A stretch of DNA of 64,000 bases from NCBI GenBank assembly GCA_029880545.1, contig JAOUOD010000003.1, positions 223,501-287,500 of the forward strand, given 5' to 3'. This DNA is from Gammaproteobacteria bacterium (GTDB lineage: Bacteria > Pseudomonadota > Gammaproteobacteria > Acidiferrobacterales > SZUA-150). A program made the position numbers and the translations under genes. The notes under the pieces are model-generated. The model saw nothing but the letters and a program-made list of their open reading frames with translations. It was not told where the DNA came from and did not search any database. Numbering within the stretch: the stretch's first letter is position 1; every line of letters begins with the position of its first letter. This document shows, piece after piece, positions 43,422 to 51,602 of this stretch.

Positions 43422-45776
43422 ATGCCGGTGCGATGGAGAATCCTGTCCGCTTTCATTCTGCTCATGTCCGTCGCGACCGTGATTGTGGCTACGCGACTGC
43501 AGGTCAGCAGTGATCTCAGCATGTTTCTGCCCGGCGGCGCCAGTTGGCCACAACAGGTCCTGGTCGAGGAATTGCGCAAGGGCGCCAATGGCAGGCTCAT
43601 TCTTCTTGCCATTGAAGGTGGTGATTCCGCCGTGCGCGCCCGCGCCAGCCAGGAGTTGGCAGCGGCGTTGCAGCACAGCGGGCACTTTGTCTACGTAACC
43701 AACGGTAGCGGCAGTCTTCCCGGCCGTGAACGAAGCCTGCTAATGACCAATCGCTACCTGCTTTCGGATGGTGGTTCTGCAGAAGAGTTGTTTTCTGCTG
43801 CCGGTCTGCGCGGGATGCTGGAAGCCAGGCTGGCTGACCTGGCATCCGTTGCCGCACCATTGATCAAGACCTATCTTGCCAATGACCCGGGCCTGGCGGG
43901 CCTGGCGGTGTTGCGTCAATGGGCCGGAGAACGTGATATCCGGAAGTCCAATGGTGTCTGGGTATCGCCCGATCAGCAACGCGCATTGCTGCTGGCGTAC
44001 CCGCGCAGTGCCGGCAGTAATCTTGATGAGCAGGAACAACTGGCCCGGAAGATTCGCGGCGAGTTTGTTGCCACGGCCGCCAAAGTTAACGGCAGTAGCC
44101 TGGCCCTGATCCTGTCCGGACCGGCCATGATTGCTGTCGACAGTCGCAATGAAATCCGGAGCGACGCCCAGTGGCTTTCGGTTTTCGCTTCGGTTACTGC
44201 GATGTTGTTTCTGTACCTGGCGTTTCGTTCGTGGCGCGTGGTGATGTTTGGCATCTTGCCGCTGGCTGGCGGCGCACTGGCCGGGCTGGCAATAACAACC
44301 CTGGTTTACGGCCAGGTGCACGGCATTGCCATTGCATTTGGTGTCACGCTGATCGGTATTGCCGTGGACTACCCGATGCATTTTTACAGTCACGCGGCCG
44401 GATCCATGGGCGGACCGGCGCTTGGAATACAGAGGATTTGGCCAACTCTCAGGCTGGGTGTAATGACCACGCTCGTAGGGTTCGCAGCACTGGTGTTTGC
44501 CGGCTACGGCGGGCTCACCCAGTTGGGTGTGTTTTCCATTGCCGGGTTGACAGCAGCAGCGGCTATTACACGTTTTGTGTTGCCGATCCTGACCCCGTCA
44601 TCGTTTGAGCTGCCTGTTGCATTGCCCGGTGTGCAGCAGCGGCTGCTGCAATTCGCCCGATTCCTGGGCCGGCTCCGGAGCGTGGTATTGCTGTTAACAG
44701 TCGCCGCGGCCACCACATTGGTAATGATCGGCAACGATCTCTGGCAAACCGATGCCTCGCGCATGGCGCCGTTGTCAGATGAGGTGCGAAAACGTGACGC
44801 GCGTCTCAGACAGGATTTGAATGCGCCTTTTGCCGATGAAATGCTGCTGGTGCGCGGCGCCAGCGCCGAAGCTGTACTGCAGAAGCTGGAGACAATTAAT
44901 GAACGGCTGCTGCAACTGAAACAGCGAAACCAGCTGCAGTCATTTGAGATCGCCAGTCGCTACCTGCCAAGCGTGGCTCGCCAGCAGCAACGTCAGGCAC
45001 GCCTGCCGACAGCTGAAAGCTTGCGGGCCGACCTGTCCTGGGCGGCGCGGGGACTGCCGTTTCGCGCCGATCTGTTTTCGACCTTTGTTTCGGAAGTGGC
45101 GGCAGCCAGGGTGGCGAAGCCGGTAACACTTGCTGATTTTCATGGCACCATGCTGGCGGAGCGACTGGAGCCCCTGTTGTTTGAATTCGGAGAGTACTGG
45201 GTAGCCCCGGTTCTGCTCTATGGTGTCAGCGATTCCGCCAGTCTGCCCGTCCTTGCCGACAACTTCGGGGATTCGGTAAGTTATGTTCATACTCGAAATG
45301 TAACCCGGGAGATGATGACAGCGTATCGGCAGCACAGCCTGACCGTGTTTTTATATGGGGCGCTGGCCATCCTGGTGGTGCTGATACTGGGTCTTGGGTC
45401 GCTAAAACTGGCCCTGCGCACATTACTTGTGCCGTTATCGGTGGTATTACTGACCATGCCGCTCGTGTATGTCATGGTTGATGGCGGCCTGGGATTGTTC
45501 CACCTGGTGGCATTGTTGCTGGTTGTCGGCCTCGGGATTGATTACGCATTGTTTTTTAACCGTCTGTACCGCCGGGAGCAGGAGTGGCACAGCACGTTCC
45601 CGGCATTATGGAAGTCATGGTTGACCACGGTGCTGGTTTTTGGGAGCCTCGCCCTGTCTGATACCGTTGTTTTGCAGGCCATTGGCCTGACAGTCAGTAT
45701 CGGTGTCAGTCTTTGCTTTGTATTGGGAGCCGTATGGATGCGACGCAGGCCGGTCACGATACCAGGACATGGCTGA
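43422..45776 (+). CDS. MMPL/RND family exporter
   Basis: Large inner-membrane exporter of 784 residues. It has a first hydrophobic helix (about 5-25), a periplasmic domain (about 26-260), a block of five or six helices to about 400, a second periplasmic domain (about 425-640) and a final helical block. Features such as GVTLIGIAVDYPMHFYSH and VGLGIDYALFFNR are the MMPL intramembrane Asp motifs. It matches COG4258-type predicted exporters found in aryl-polyene clusters and should act with the LolA-like protein. The substrate is presumably the lipid-linked pigment. Confidence 0.9.
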   Translation: MPVRWRILSAFILLMSVATVIVATRLQVSSDLSMFLPGGASWPQQVLVEELRKGANGRLILLAIEGGDSAVRARASQELAAALQHSGHFVYVTNGSGSLPGRERSLLMTNRYLLSDGGSAEELFSAAGLRGMLEARLADLASVAAPLIKTYLANDPGLAGLAVLRQWAGERDIRKSNGVWVSPDQQRALLLAYPRSAGSNLDEQEQLARKIRGEFVATAAKVNGSSLALILSGPAMIAVDSRNEIRSDAQWLSVFASVTAMLFLYLAFRSWRVVMFGILPLAGGALAGLAITTLVYGQVHGIAIAFGVTLIGIAVDYPMHFYSHAAGSMGGPALGIQRIWPTLRLGVMTTLVGFAALVFAGYGGLTQLGVFSIAGLTAAAAITRFVLPILTPSSFELPVALPGVQQRLLQFARFLGRLRSVVLLLTVAAATTLVMIGNDLWQTDASRMAPLSDEVRKRDARLRQDLNAPFADEMLLVRGASAEAVLQKLETINERLLQLKQRNQLQSFEIASRYLPSVARQQQRQARLPTAESLRADLSWAARGLPFRADLFSTFVSEVAAARVAKPVTLADFHGTMLAERLEPLLFEFGEYWVAPVLLYGVSDSASLPVLADNFGDSVSYVHTRNVTREMMTAYRQHSLTVFLYGALAILVVLILGLGSLKLALRTLLVPLSVVLLTMPLVYVMVDGGLGLFHLVALLLVVGLGIDYALFFNRLYRREQEWHSTFPALWKSWLTTVLVFGSLALSDTVVLQAIGLTVSIGVSLCFVLGAVWMRRRPVTIPGHG

Positions 45777-45834
45777 CGATCATTGCGTCCGATAATGCTA
45801 GAATCAGCCCGCTGATCAATAAAGTAGAGTATTC

Positions 45835-47025
45835 ATGTTCCCGTTAGTTATTACCGCCTTCACCACAACCAGTGCATTGGGCCGGGGCGCGGAGGCCATG
45901 CGTTCGGCATTGCAGGCCCGGCAAACCGGGCTGGCGCCGTGTACATTTGATACGCGCGCCCGCACCTATACAGGTGCCGTTGATGGCGTGGATGATGTAC
46001 ATTTGCCCGAAGCATTGGCCGTGTTCAATTGCCGCAACAATCGCCTGGCGCAGCTGGGTTTGGAACAGGACGGGTTTATGGATAGCGTTCGGTCTGTGCG
46101 TGAGCGCTACGGCGCCCGGCGTGTCGGCGTGATCCTGGGAACCAGTACGGCCGGGATTCATGAAACTGAAATTGCCTATAACCATCTGGACCCGGTATCC
46201 GGCAAGTTGCCGGCTGAATATCATTTTGAAACCACGCATAACCTGTTTGCCACGTCACAGTTTGTGCGTCGTTACCTGGATCTGCAGGGTCCTGCGGCCA
46301 TGGTATCAACGGCGTGTTCGTCCAGCGCCAAGGTGTTTGCATCGGCATGGCGACTGATTGCGGCAGGAGAAGTGGATGCAGTGGTTGTCGGCGGTGTCGA
46401 CAGTCTTTGTTATAACACCCTGCATGGCTTCGGCTCCCTGGGCCTGGTCAGTGAAACACCAACACGACCCTGTGCACCTGACCGCAGTGGAATTTCCATT
46501 GGCGAAGCGGCAGGCTTTGCCATAGTTGAACGTGCCGGCAGTGTTGGGAATCATACCGGCCTGGCTTTGTATGGTTATGGCGAGAGCTCCGATGCCTACC
46601 ATATGTCGACGCCGCGCCCGGATGGTGCCGGCGCTGCACTGGCCATGGAGCGCGCGCTGTCCTGCGCCGATCTCAAGCCGGATGCCATCGGCTACGTCAA
46701 CATGCATGGCACCGCCAGCGAAGTAAATGACGCCATGGAAGACAAGGCCATCAGTCGCGTGCTGGGCACCAATACCCCGGCAAGTTCCACCAAGGGCTGG
46801 ACCGGTCATACATTGGGAGCAGCCGGTATCACTGAGGCTGCCATTTCGTTTATCGCGCTCAAGAATGGCTTTCTGCCAGGTACACTAAATACACAGCAAG
46901 TCGATCCGACATTCACCAGTCGAATTATTCTTGAAAATGAATCCGCTGAAGTCAGTTATATATTGAGTAACTCGTTCGGCTTTGGCGGCAGCAATTGCAG
47001 CCTGATTTTCGGGATGCACGAATAA
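45835..47025 (+). CDS. Beta-ketoacyl-ACP synthase (ApeO-like)
   Basis: FabF-like condensing enzyme of 396 residues with the full triad: C161 in STACSSSAKV, H291 in NMHGTASEVND and H325 in GWTGHTLGAAG. It should extend the polyene chain. It is followed, with a one-base overlap (TAATG), by a truncated ketosynthase-like partner and then dehydratase and ketoreductase genes, giving a full elongation set. AAAGTAGAGT precedes the ATG. The related active ketosynthase at 35.3-36.5 kb has different flanking motifs, so it is not a recent duplicate. Confidence 0.93.
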   Translation: MFPLVITAFTTTSALGRGAEAMRSALQARQTGLAPCTFDTRARTYTGAVDGVDDVHLPEALAVFNCRNNRLAQLGLEQDGFMDSVRSVRERYGARRVGVILGTSTAGIHETEIAYNHLDPVSGKLPAEYHFETTHNLFATSQFVRRYLDLQGPAAMVSTACSSSAKVFASAWRLIAAGEVDAVVVGGVDSLCYNTLHGFGSLGLVSETPTRPCAPDRSGISIGEAAGFAIVERAGSVGNHTGLALYGYGESSDAYHMSTPRPDGAGAALAMERALSCADLKPDAIGYVNMHGTASEVNDAMEDKAISRVLGTNTPASSTKGWTGHTLGAAGITEAAISFIALKNGFLPGTLNTQQVDPTFTSRIILENESAEVSYILSNSFGFGGSNCSLIFGMHE

Positions 47026-47828
47026 TGAAACAAGTATACCTGCATGGAATTGGTGTGTTTGGCCCAGGCCTGGTCGGCTGGCCGTCCTGCCGGGCAGTCT
47101 TGTCTTCTGCACAGGCGTATGTGAATGAAGAACTGCCCAAACTGGCACCACAACGGCTGGCACCAGCCGTTCGACGTCGTACTGGCGACTATATTCGCCT
47201 GGCCATTGAGGTGGCCTCGGAAGCGGTAGACCAGTGCGGCATTGATGCGTCAACGCTCTCCAGTGTGTTTTCCACGTCGGATGGAGATGGTCAGATTGCA
47301 CACAATATTTGTGATGCTGTCAGGCTGGACCAGGCAGAGCCGCCGGTTTCACCAACCCAGTTTCATAATTCCGTTGCCAATGCACCGGCTGGCTACTGGC
47401 AGCAGGCGGTAGAATCATTTGAACCATCGACCAGTGTTGCCGGGTTCGATCACGCGTTCGCCGTGGGTATGGTCGAGGCGGTGATGCAAGTCACCATGGA
47501 AAACCGGCCGATCCTGTTGGTCTCTCATGATGTCAGGTTTCCGGAGCCGCTACACAGCGCGCGCCCCATGGACAGCAGTTTTGGTGTGGCCATGGTGCTT
47601 GCGTCGGAGCCGATGTCGGGTTGTATCGGTTCATTGGATGTGAGTATCCAGTACGAAACCGGGATCGAAACCGTGCTTAAAGATGCGCAGCTGGACAAGG
47701 TGAGGCTGGGAAATCCGGCGGCGCGTTCGTTGAGCTTGCTGAAGGCGATTGCCGATGGTGGTGGCGAAGTGGCGCTTAATTATCCCGACAGCGGCCTGCT
47801 GTTGATCAAGTATTCGAAAATGGACTAA
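47025..47828 (+). CDS. Ketosynthase-like chain length factor (ketoacyl-synt_2 type)
   Basis: A 267-residue thiolase-fold protein with only the N-terminal ketosynthase features. At the nucleophile region it shows QFHNSVANAPAGYW, with no TACSSS and no later HGTG or GHTLG motif, which fits the small ketosynthase-like proteins (PF13723 type) that act as chain length factors with ApeO-type ketosynthases. The start overlaps the preceding stop by one base, so translation is coupled. It is one of two Cys-less ketosynthase-like proteins in the cluster. Confidence 0.85.
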   Translation: MKQVYLHGIGVFGPGLVGWPSCRAVLSSAQAYVNEELPKLAPQRLAPAVRRRTGDYIRLAIEVASEAVDQCGIDASTLSSVFSTSDGDGQIAHNICDAVRLDQAEPPVSPTQFHNSVANAPAGYWQQAVESFEPSTSVAGFDHAFAVGMVEAVMQVTMENRPILLVSHDVRFPEPLHSARPMDSSFGVAMVLASEPMSGCIGSLDVSIQYETGIETVLKDAQLDKVRLGNPAARSLSLLKAIADGGGEVALNYPDSGLLLIKYSKMD

Positions 47829-47830
47829 CC

Positions 47831-48250
47831 ATGAATCATAGTGCCATTTGTGAACGTATTCCGCATCACGGCAGTATGTGCCTGCTTGAAGAAGTGATGG
47901 ACTGGGATGAGCAATCGCTGTCCTGTCGTGCGACGTCGCACCGGCTGCATGACAACCCGTTGCGCGGTCACGGTCGACTGGCTGCGGTCGCCGGTGTTGA
48001 ATATGCCGGTCAGGCCATGGCTCTGCACGGCGGCCTTACTGGTGACGAGGGCGCGCCGCGCACCGGCTACCTGGCCAGTGTGCGTAACCTGGATATGGTC
48101 GTGGATCGGCTCGACGACATCGAAAGCGATCTGGAGATTCGCGTGGAACGCATGGCCGGTGGCGCCGATAGCTTTATGTATGCATTTTCCGTGAGCGCAG
48201 ACAACCGCGTGTTGTTATCGGGTCGCGCCGCGGTCAGGCTGATGGAGTAA
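47831..48250 (+). CDS. 3-hydroxyacyl-ACP dehydratase, ApeP-like (hot-dog)
   Basis: A 139-residue hot-dog dehydratase. The N-terminal IPHHGSMCLLEEV segment contains a conserved His and resembles COG4706-type dehydratases of aryl-polyene clusters. A central GVEYAGQAMALHGGL helix matches the long hot-dog helix. It would remove water from the 3-hydroxyacyl intermediate to make the polyene double bonds. It lies 2 bases after the chain-length-factor-like gene and 5 bases before the ketoreductase. Confidence 0.87.
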   Translation: MNHSAICERIPHHGSMCLLEEVMDWDEQSLSCRATSHRLHDNPLRGHGRLAAVAGVEYAGQAMALHGGLTGDEGAPRTGYLASVRNLDMVVDRLDDIESDLEIRVERMAGGADSFMYAFSVSADNRVLLSGRAAVRLME

Positions 48251-48255
48251 GGCTT

Positions 48256-48975
48256 ATGAAGCGGGCATTGGTGACGGGTGGTAGTGGTGGTATCGGTGCT
48301 GCAGTGTGTCGACGCCTGGCAGCGGATGGCTTTCACCTGGTTGTGCATGCCAACAGTAATGTCGCGCGTGCAGAAGCGGTAGTTGACGAGATTCGGGCCG
48401 CAGGCGGGTCAGCCGAAGCTGTCAGTTTTGATGTTACCGATCACGCCGCGTGTGTGAGCGCAATGGAATCCCTGCTCGGCAGCGGGCCAATCCAGGTGCT
48501 GGTCAACAACGCCGGCATCCATGACGATGCGCCGCTGGCGGGCATGAGTGCCGAACAGTGGCAGCGTGTAGTCGATGTGACCTTGTCCGGTTTTTATAAT
48601 GTCACCCAGCCGCTATTGTTGCCGATGATGCGGACGCGCTGGGGCCGCGTTATCAGCATGTCGTCAGTTGCCGCAGTGATCGGCAATCGCGGACAAGCCA
48701 ATTATGCCGCTGCGAAAGCCGGGCTGCATGGCGCCAGCAAGTCGCTGTCCCAGGAGATAGCATCAAGAGGTGTTACGGTAAACGTCGTGGCGCCTGGAGT
48801 GATAGAGACCGCCATGACCGAATCAGTTTTCAGCAAGGACCAGATCAAGGCCATGGTACCGGCCCAGCGGGCCGGTACCGCAGATGAAGTTGCTGCACTG
48901 GTAGCGTTCCTGGTATCGGAAGACGCCGGTTATATTACCGGTCAGGTAATTTCCATAAATGGCGGTATGGGCTAG
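48256..48975 (+). CDS. 3-oxoacyl-ACP reductase, FabG-like (ApeQ-like)
   Basis: Short-chain dehydrogenase/reductase of 239 residues that reduces the 3-keto group during each polyene cycle. The NADPH motif TGGSGGIG is at 7-14, NNAG at 84-87, and the catalytic S136-S137/Y150/K154 set is in SMSSV and NYAAAK. It closes the third unit and the cluster. It differs from housekeeping FabG by context rather than by motif. Confidence 0.93.
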   Translation: MKRALVTGGSGGIGAAVCRRLAADGFHLVVHANSNVARAEAVVDEIRAAGGSAEAVSFDVTDHAACVSAMESLLGSGPIQVLVNNAGIHDDAPLAGMSAEQWQRVVDVTLSGFYNVTQPLLLPMMRTRWGRVISMSSVAAVIGNRGQANYAAAKAGLHGASKSLSQEIASRGVTVNVVAPGVIETAMTESVFSKDQIKAMVPAQRAGTADEVAALVAFLVSEDAGYITGQVISINGGMG

Positions 48976-49158
48976 ACCAGGCACTGCGTCGTTTAAAAGG
49001 ATTCAAAATAGCTTTCGCAATAGCCCGAATTTTTCTTTTCCTGCTTGACCCGCGCCCGATGTAGAGGCTAGGGTAAAAAGATAACTAAAAAATTAATACG
49101 ACACGTGACATGGCATTTTCTGTTTGAGAGTTAATCCATTGGTTCAAGGAGTTGTCAT

Positions 49159-49575
49159 ATGATTATCAGGAAACTTACTGCATTATTGTTGGTCCCCGTG
49201 CTCGCCGGCTTGCTGGTGACCGGAGAAGCGGATGCGCGTCCACGCACTGAGCCGGTTTTTGCTGCCGAGACTATTAACTACAAGGGCAGCGTTGCGGATG
49301 CCGCCAAGCGTGTGCGCAAGGTCATCTTCAGGCGCAAGTGGGAAGCCAAGGACAAGGGCGCCGGTCACATCCGGGCGACCTATGAAAAATCCAGCAAAAA
49401 GACCACCTTGATGGCCGCAGTTAACATCAAGATCAGTGGTGGCAAGATTCGGATCAGTTACGCTGGCAGCGAAGGTTTTTCCTATGACTCCGCCGCCAAG
49501 ACAATACATCACAAGTATAATTCCTGGGTAGCCAACCTGGTGCGGGATATGCGCGTAGAATTTGGTGATTACTAG
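49159..49575 (+). CDS. Hypothetical periplasmic protein
   Basis: A 138-residue protein with a clear signal peptide (about 1-26, ending near EADARP) and a basic soluble domain rich in Lys and Arg; no cysteine and no known motif. I do not recognise the family. AAGGAG precedes the ATG at a good distance, and a bidirectional terminator follows its stop, so it is very likely a real single-gene unit. It stands between the pigment cluster and coq7. Its function is unknown. Confidence 0.8.
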   Translation: MIIRKLTALLLVPVLAGLLVTGEADARPRTEPVFAAETINYKGSVADAAKRVRKVIFRRKWEAKDKGAGHIRATYEKSSKKTTLMAAVNIKISGGKIRISYAGSEGFSYDSAAKTIHHKYNSWVANLVRDMRVEFGDY

Positions 49576-49603
49576 TTTGATTTGAAGTGATATCCGTCCG
49601 GTA

Positions 49604-49631
49604 AAAAAGCCGCCCTGCGGGGCGGCTTTTT
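49604..49631 (+). terminator. Bidirectional terminator between the hypothetical protein gene and coq7
   Basis: A 12-bp stem (49604-49615 with 49620-49631) with a TGCG loop, GC-rich in the centre and flanked by A residues on the left and T residues on the right. It can end the rightward gene at 49575 and the leftward coq7. Confidence 0.92.
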
Positions 49632-49641
49632 GTTGGCGCGA

Positions 49642-50286
49642 TCAAATATACAGGGCCGTCCGGGTCATCAGCTTTGAAGACAGTCGCATAATGGTTTTGA
49701 CAGGCGCCGGGAAGCTGGCGGCACCGGCATTGAGTGCCGTGGTGGCGTGACGACCTTCGTCTTCCTTCATGAGTTCGAGGATTGCGCGGCTCTTCTCGTC
49801 GTCCGGTGATAGCTCTCGTAAATGTCCGTCGAGATGCTCCATGACCTGGTTTTCGGTTTCAACCACAAAACCGAGGCTCCATTTGTCGCCGATGGCGCCG
49901 GCAAGGGCGCCGATGGCAAAGGAACCGGCATACCATAGGGGATTGAGCAGGCTTTTGTGGGTGCCGAGTTCGCGGATGCGCTCTTCTGTCCAGGCGAGGT
50001 GGTCGTTTTCCTCGTCGGCAGCTTTTTGCATTTTTTCCCGCACCGTTGGCAGTCGTGCTGTCAGCGCTTGACCCTGGTACAGGGCCTGGGCGCAAACCTC
50101 GCCGGCATGATCGACACGCATGAATTGTCCGGCCCGGCGACGATCAGTGTCACTGAGTTCGGCTTCTTCCAGGTTTTTGGCCGGCGATTCCCGTTCCGGT
50201 CTGGGTGCCGGACCAAATACCGTGCGCAGAGCGTCATCCGCCGCGCCAAGCAAATTGTCCATGAGGCTAAATTGACGTTGTTCCAT
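49642..50286 (-). CDS. coq7: Coq7, demethoxyubiquinone hydroxylase
   Basis: Di-iron hydroxylase in the late part of ubiquinone synthesis. The 214-residue protein has the ferritin-like ligands: E-x2-H-type MRVDHAGEVCAQ (the usual first Glu region), EENDHLAW, the VVETENQVMEHLDGHL helix and EDEGRHATTA near the end. It is soluble or membrane-associated on the cytoplasmic side. In pseudomonads coq7 follows trpC, crp, a yhfA-like gene and speD; here about 23 kb of pigment genes and no speD lie between. Terminator at 49604-49631. Confidence 0.95.
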   Translation of the reverse strand: MEQRQFSLMDNLLGAADDALRTVFGPAPRPERESPAKNLEEAELSDTDRRRAGQFMRVDHAGEVCAQALYQGQALTARLPTVREKMQKAADEENDHLAWTEERIRELGTHKSLLNPLWYAGSFAIGALAGAIGDKWSLGFVVETENQVMEHLDGHLRELSPDDEKSRAILELMKEDEGRHATTALNAGAASFPAPVKTIMRLSSKLMTRTALYI

Positions 50287-50336
50287 ATTTGGCGCCTAAA
50301 AAAGATTGGAATTTGGCCAAGCATGCCAAGTTCGCG

Positions 50337-50741
50337 TTACCGGCTCAACCAGTGCATCGTGGCGTGTGTCAGCCAACGGAGTTTTGCCAGTACCAGGCGC
50401 AGCCCTCGAAAAGGCCGTGAATCAATCGCGTGAAGCGCCCGTCTCAGTCGGTCGTAGTTCACTTTCGATGGGCACATGCGAGTGCAGGCGTGGCATTCAA
50501 CACAGCTGTCAAGATGTCGCCATGCAGCCTTGTCCGAGATTTTGTGGTTGGCTATGGCCGCAGCCAGGGCAATCCGCCCGCGTGGCGACTCGGACTCCGA
50601 ATTGCTTAGCCGGAACGTCGGACAAAACGGCAGGCATTGGGCGCATTGGACGCAGCGCGCGGCTTCTTCGGCGATTATGTCTTGCGGCGCCAGCCGGGCG
50701 GCCTCTGGATGGGCCAGGTGTGGAGTTTGTTCGTGGATCAT
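50337..50741 (-). CDS. 4Fe-4S ferredoxin-type protein, resembles the N-terminal part of GlcF/LutA
   Basis: A 134-residue protein with two iron-sulfur motifs, CVQCAQCLPFCP (about 30-41) and CVECHACTRMCP (about 80-91). This is the N-terminal cluster part of glycolate oxidase subunit GlcF and related (Fe-S)-binding proteins, which normally continue for another 270 residues with two CCG domains. Here it ends soon after the second cluster, 50 bases before coq7, and no CCG domain follows. It may be a truncated gene that is decaying, or a small stand-alone ferredoxin. No glcD partner is nearby. Confidence 0.65.
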   Translation of the reverse strand: MIHEQTPHLAHPEAARLAPQDIIAEEAARCVQCAQCLPFCPTFRLSNSESESPRGRIALAAAIANHKISDKAAWRHLDSCVECHACTRMCPSKVNYDRLRRALHAIDSRPFRGLRLVLAKLRWLTHATMHWLSR

Positions 50742-50800
50742 GGATGTGCGGAAGTATACCTGCTTGCCAGCAGGTCCGCTGCACCGGTATCTTACTTGCC

Positions 50801-51118
50801 ATGAGTCACTACCAGTATCATGTATTTTTTTGCACCAATCAGCGCGATGATGGCAGGTCCTGCTGTCAGGATCATGGCGCTACCGATGCCCGTGCCTACC
50901 TGAAGGGCAAAATCAAGGAGCTCGGGCTGTCCGGCGCTGGTAAGGTGCGCATCAATACCGCGGGCTGCCTGGATCGTTGCGATCTGGGGCCGGTAGTTGT
51001 GATTTATCCCGAAGAAACCTGGTACAGCTACGTCGATCGCGAAGATCTGGACGAAATTCTCGAATCTCATCTGAAAAACGGCCGTGTTGTGCAGCGGTTG
51101 TTGCTTGATCGTCGGTAA
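50801..51118 (+). CDS. (2Fe-2S) thioredoxin-like ferredoxin
   Basis: A 105-residue thioredoxin-fold ferredoxin. The cluster cysteines are placed as C11 in VFFCTNQR, C21-C22 in GRSCCQD, then C55 and C59 in NTAGCLDRCDLGP, the usual arrangement of this family. The start ATG at 50801 begins right at the conserved HYQYHVFFCTN strand. It is divergent from the GlcF-like gene. Family function in this context is not known; many gammaproteobacteria carry it near ribosomal or quinone genes. Confidence 0.88.
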   Translation: MSHYQYHVFFCTNQRDDGRSCCQDHGATDARAYLKGKIKELGLSGAGKVRINTAGCLDRCDLGPVVVIYPEETWYSYVDREDLDEILESHLKNGRVVQRLLLDRR

Positions 51119-51468
51119 TCGTCGGTCATTCCCACTTTTTATTGCTTTTTCGTTTCCTGCCGAGTTAACCCGAATTGCTGTCGGGCACGTTGAGATTTGT
51201 CATGAAAAAATTATTATTGGTCGTGGAATCAACTACTTACATGACGACCATGGCGGTAGCAAAAAAATCAGAAAATGGGTTGACAAAAAGATTAGCATAT
51301 TAGAAAATACTAATACTGATTGAGGCAGCAGGATGACCTTGAAAAATCGCCGAAAAAGCCCAATCAGAGAGTACAGCAAAGATTTATATCGGCGTGGCCA
51401 GCCCGGAAAAACAGCGAAAGGCGGCGGCGCAGATGAACGGCTCCTCCATCCTCCTAGTGGTGGTTCAG

Positions 51469-51498
51469 GCGTGGCTCCCCCAGCCACGCTATTTTTTT
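51469..51498 (+). terminator. Rho-independent terminator upstream of rplM
   Basis: Perfect 8-bp stem (51469-51476 with 51482-51489), a CCCCC loop and seven T at 51492-51498. It stands 350 bases after the ferredoxin stop and 104 bases before rplM, so it ends either read-through transcription or a separate small transcript. Confidence 0.9.
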
Positions 51499-51510
51499 GT
51501 CCGGAAATTG

Positions 51511-51539
51511 TTGATTTGGCACGAATCAGGCCTTGTAAC
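51511..51539 (+). promoter_or_regulatory. Possible rplM-rpsI promoter
   Basis: TTGATT at 51511-51516 and TGTAAC at 51534-51539, 17 bases apart, each four of six to consensus, placed directly after the terminator and about 63 bases before the rplM start. Prediction by eye only. Confidence 0.4.
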
Positions 51540-51602
51540 TTGCAACCGGCTTTTGTAATATCCGCCGTCTTTCTGAAACGGCTCAGCCTAACGAGTGAAC
51601 AG

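Larger units (their letters stand above)
51119..51602. other. Intergenic stretch before rplM; possible small RNA and promoter
   Basis: No convincing protein gene. The first part (51150-51330) is clearly richer in A+T than its surroundings. A good promoter-like pair, TTGACA at 51280-51285 and GAAAAT at 51303-51308 with 17 bases between, is followed by a terminator at 51469-51498, leaving room for a transcript of roughly 180 bases. Short frames in this stretch have no recognisable product. Confidence 0.45.

Noticed and set aside
51333..51602. Upstream extension of the rplM frame (90 extra codons)
   Set aside because: The extension has no L13 similarity, crosses a strong terminator and a probable promoter, and the family N terminus begins at 51603.
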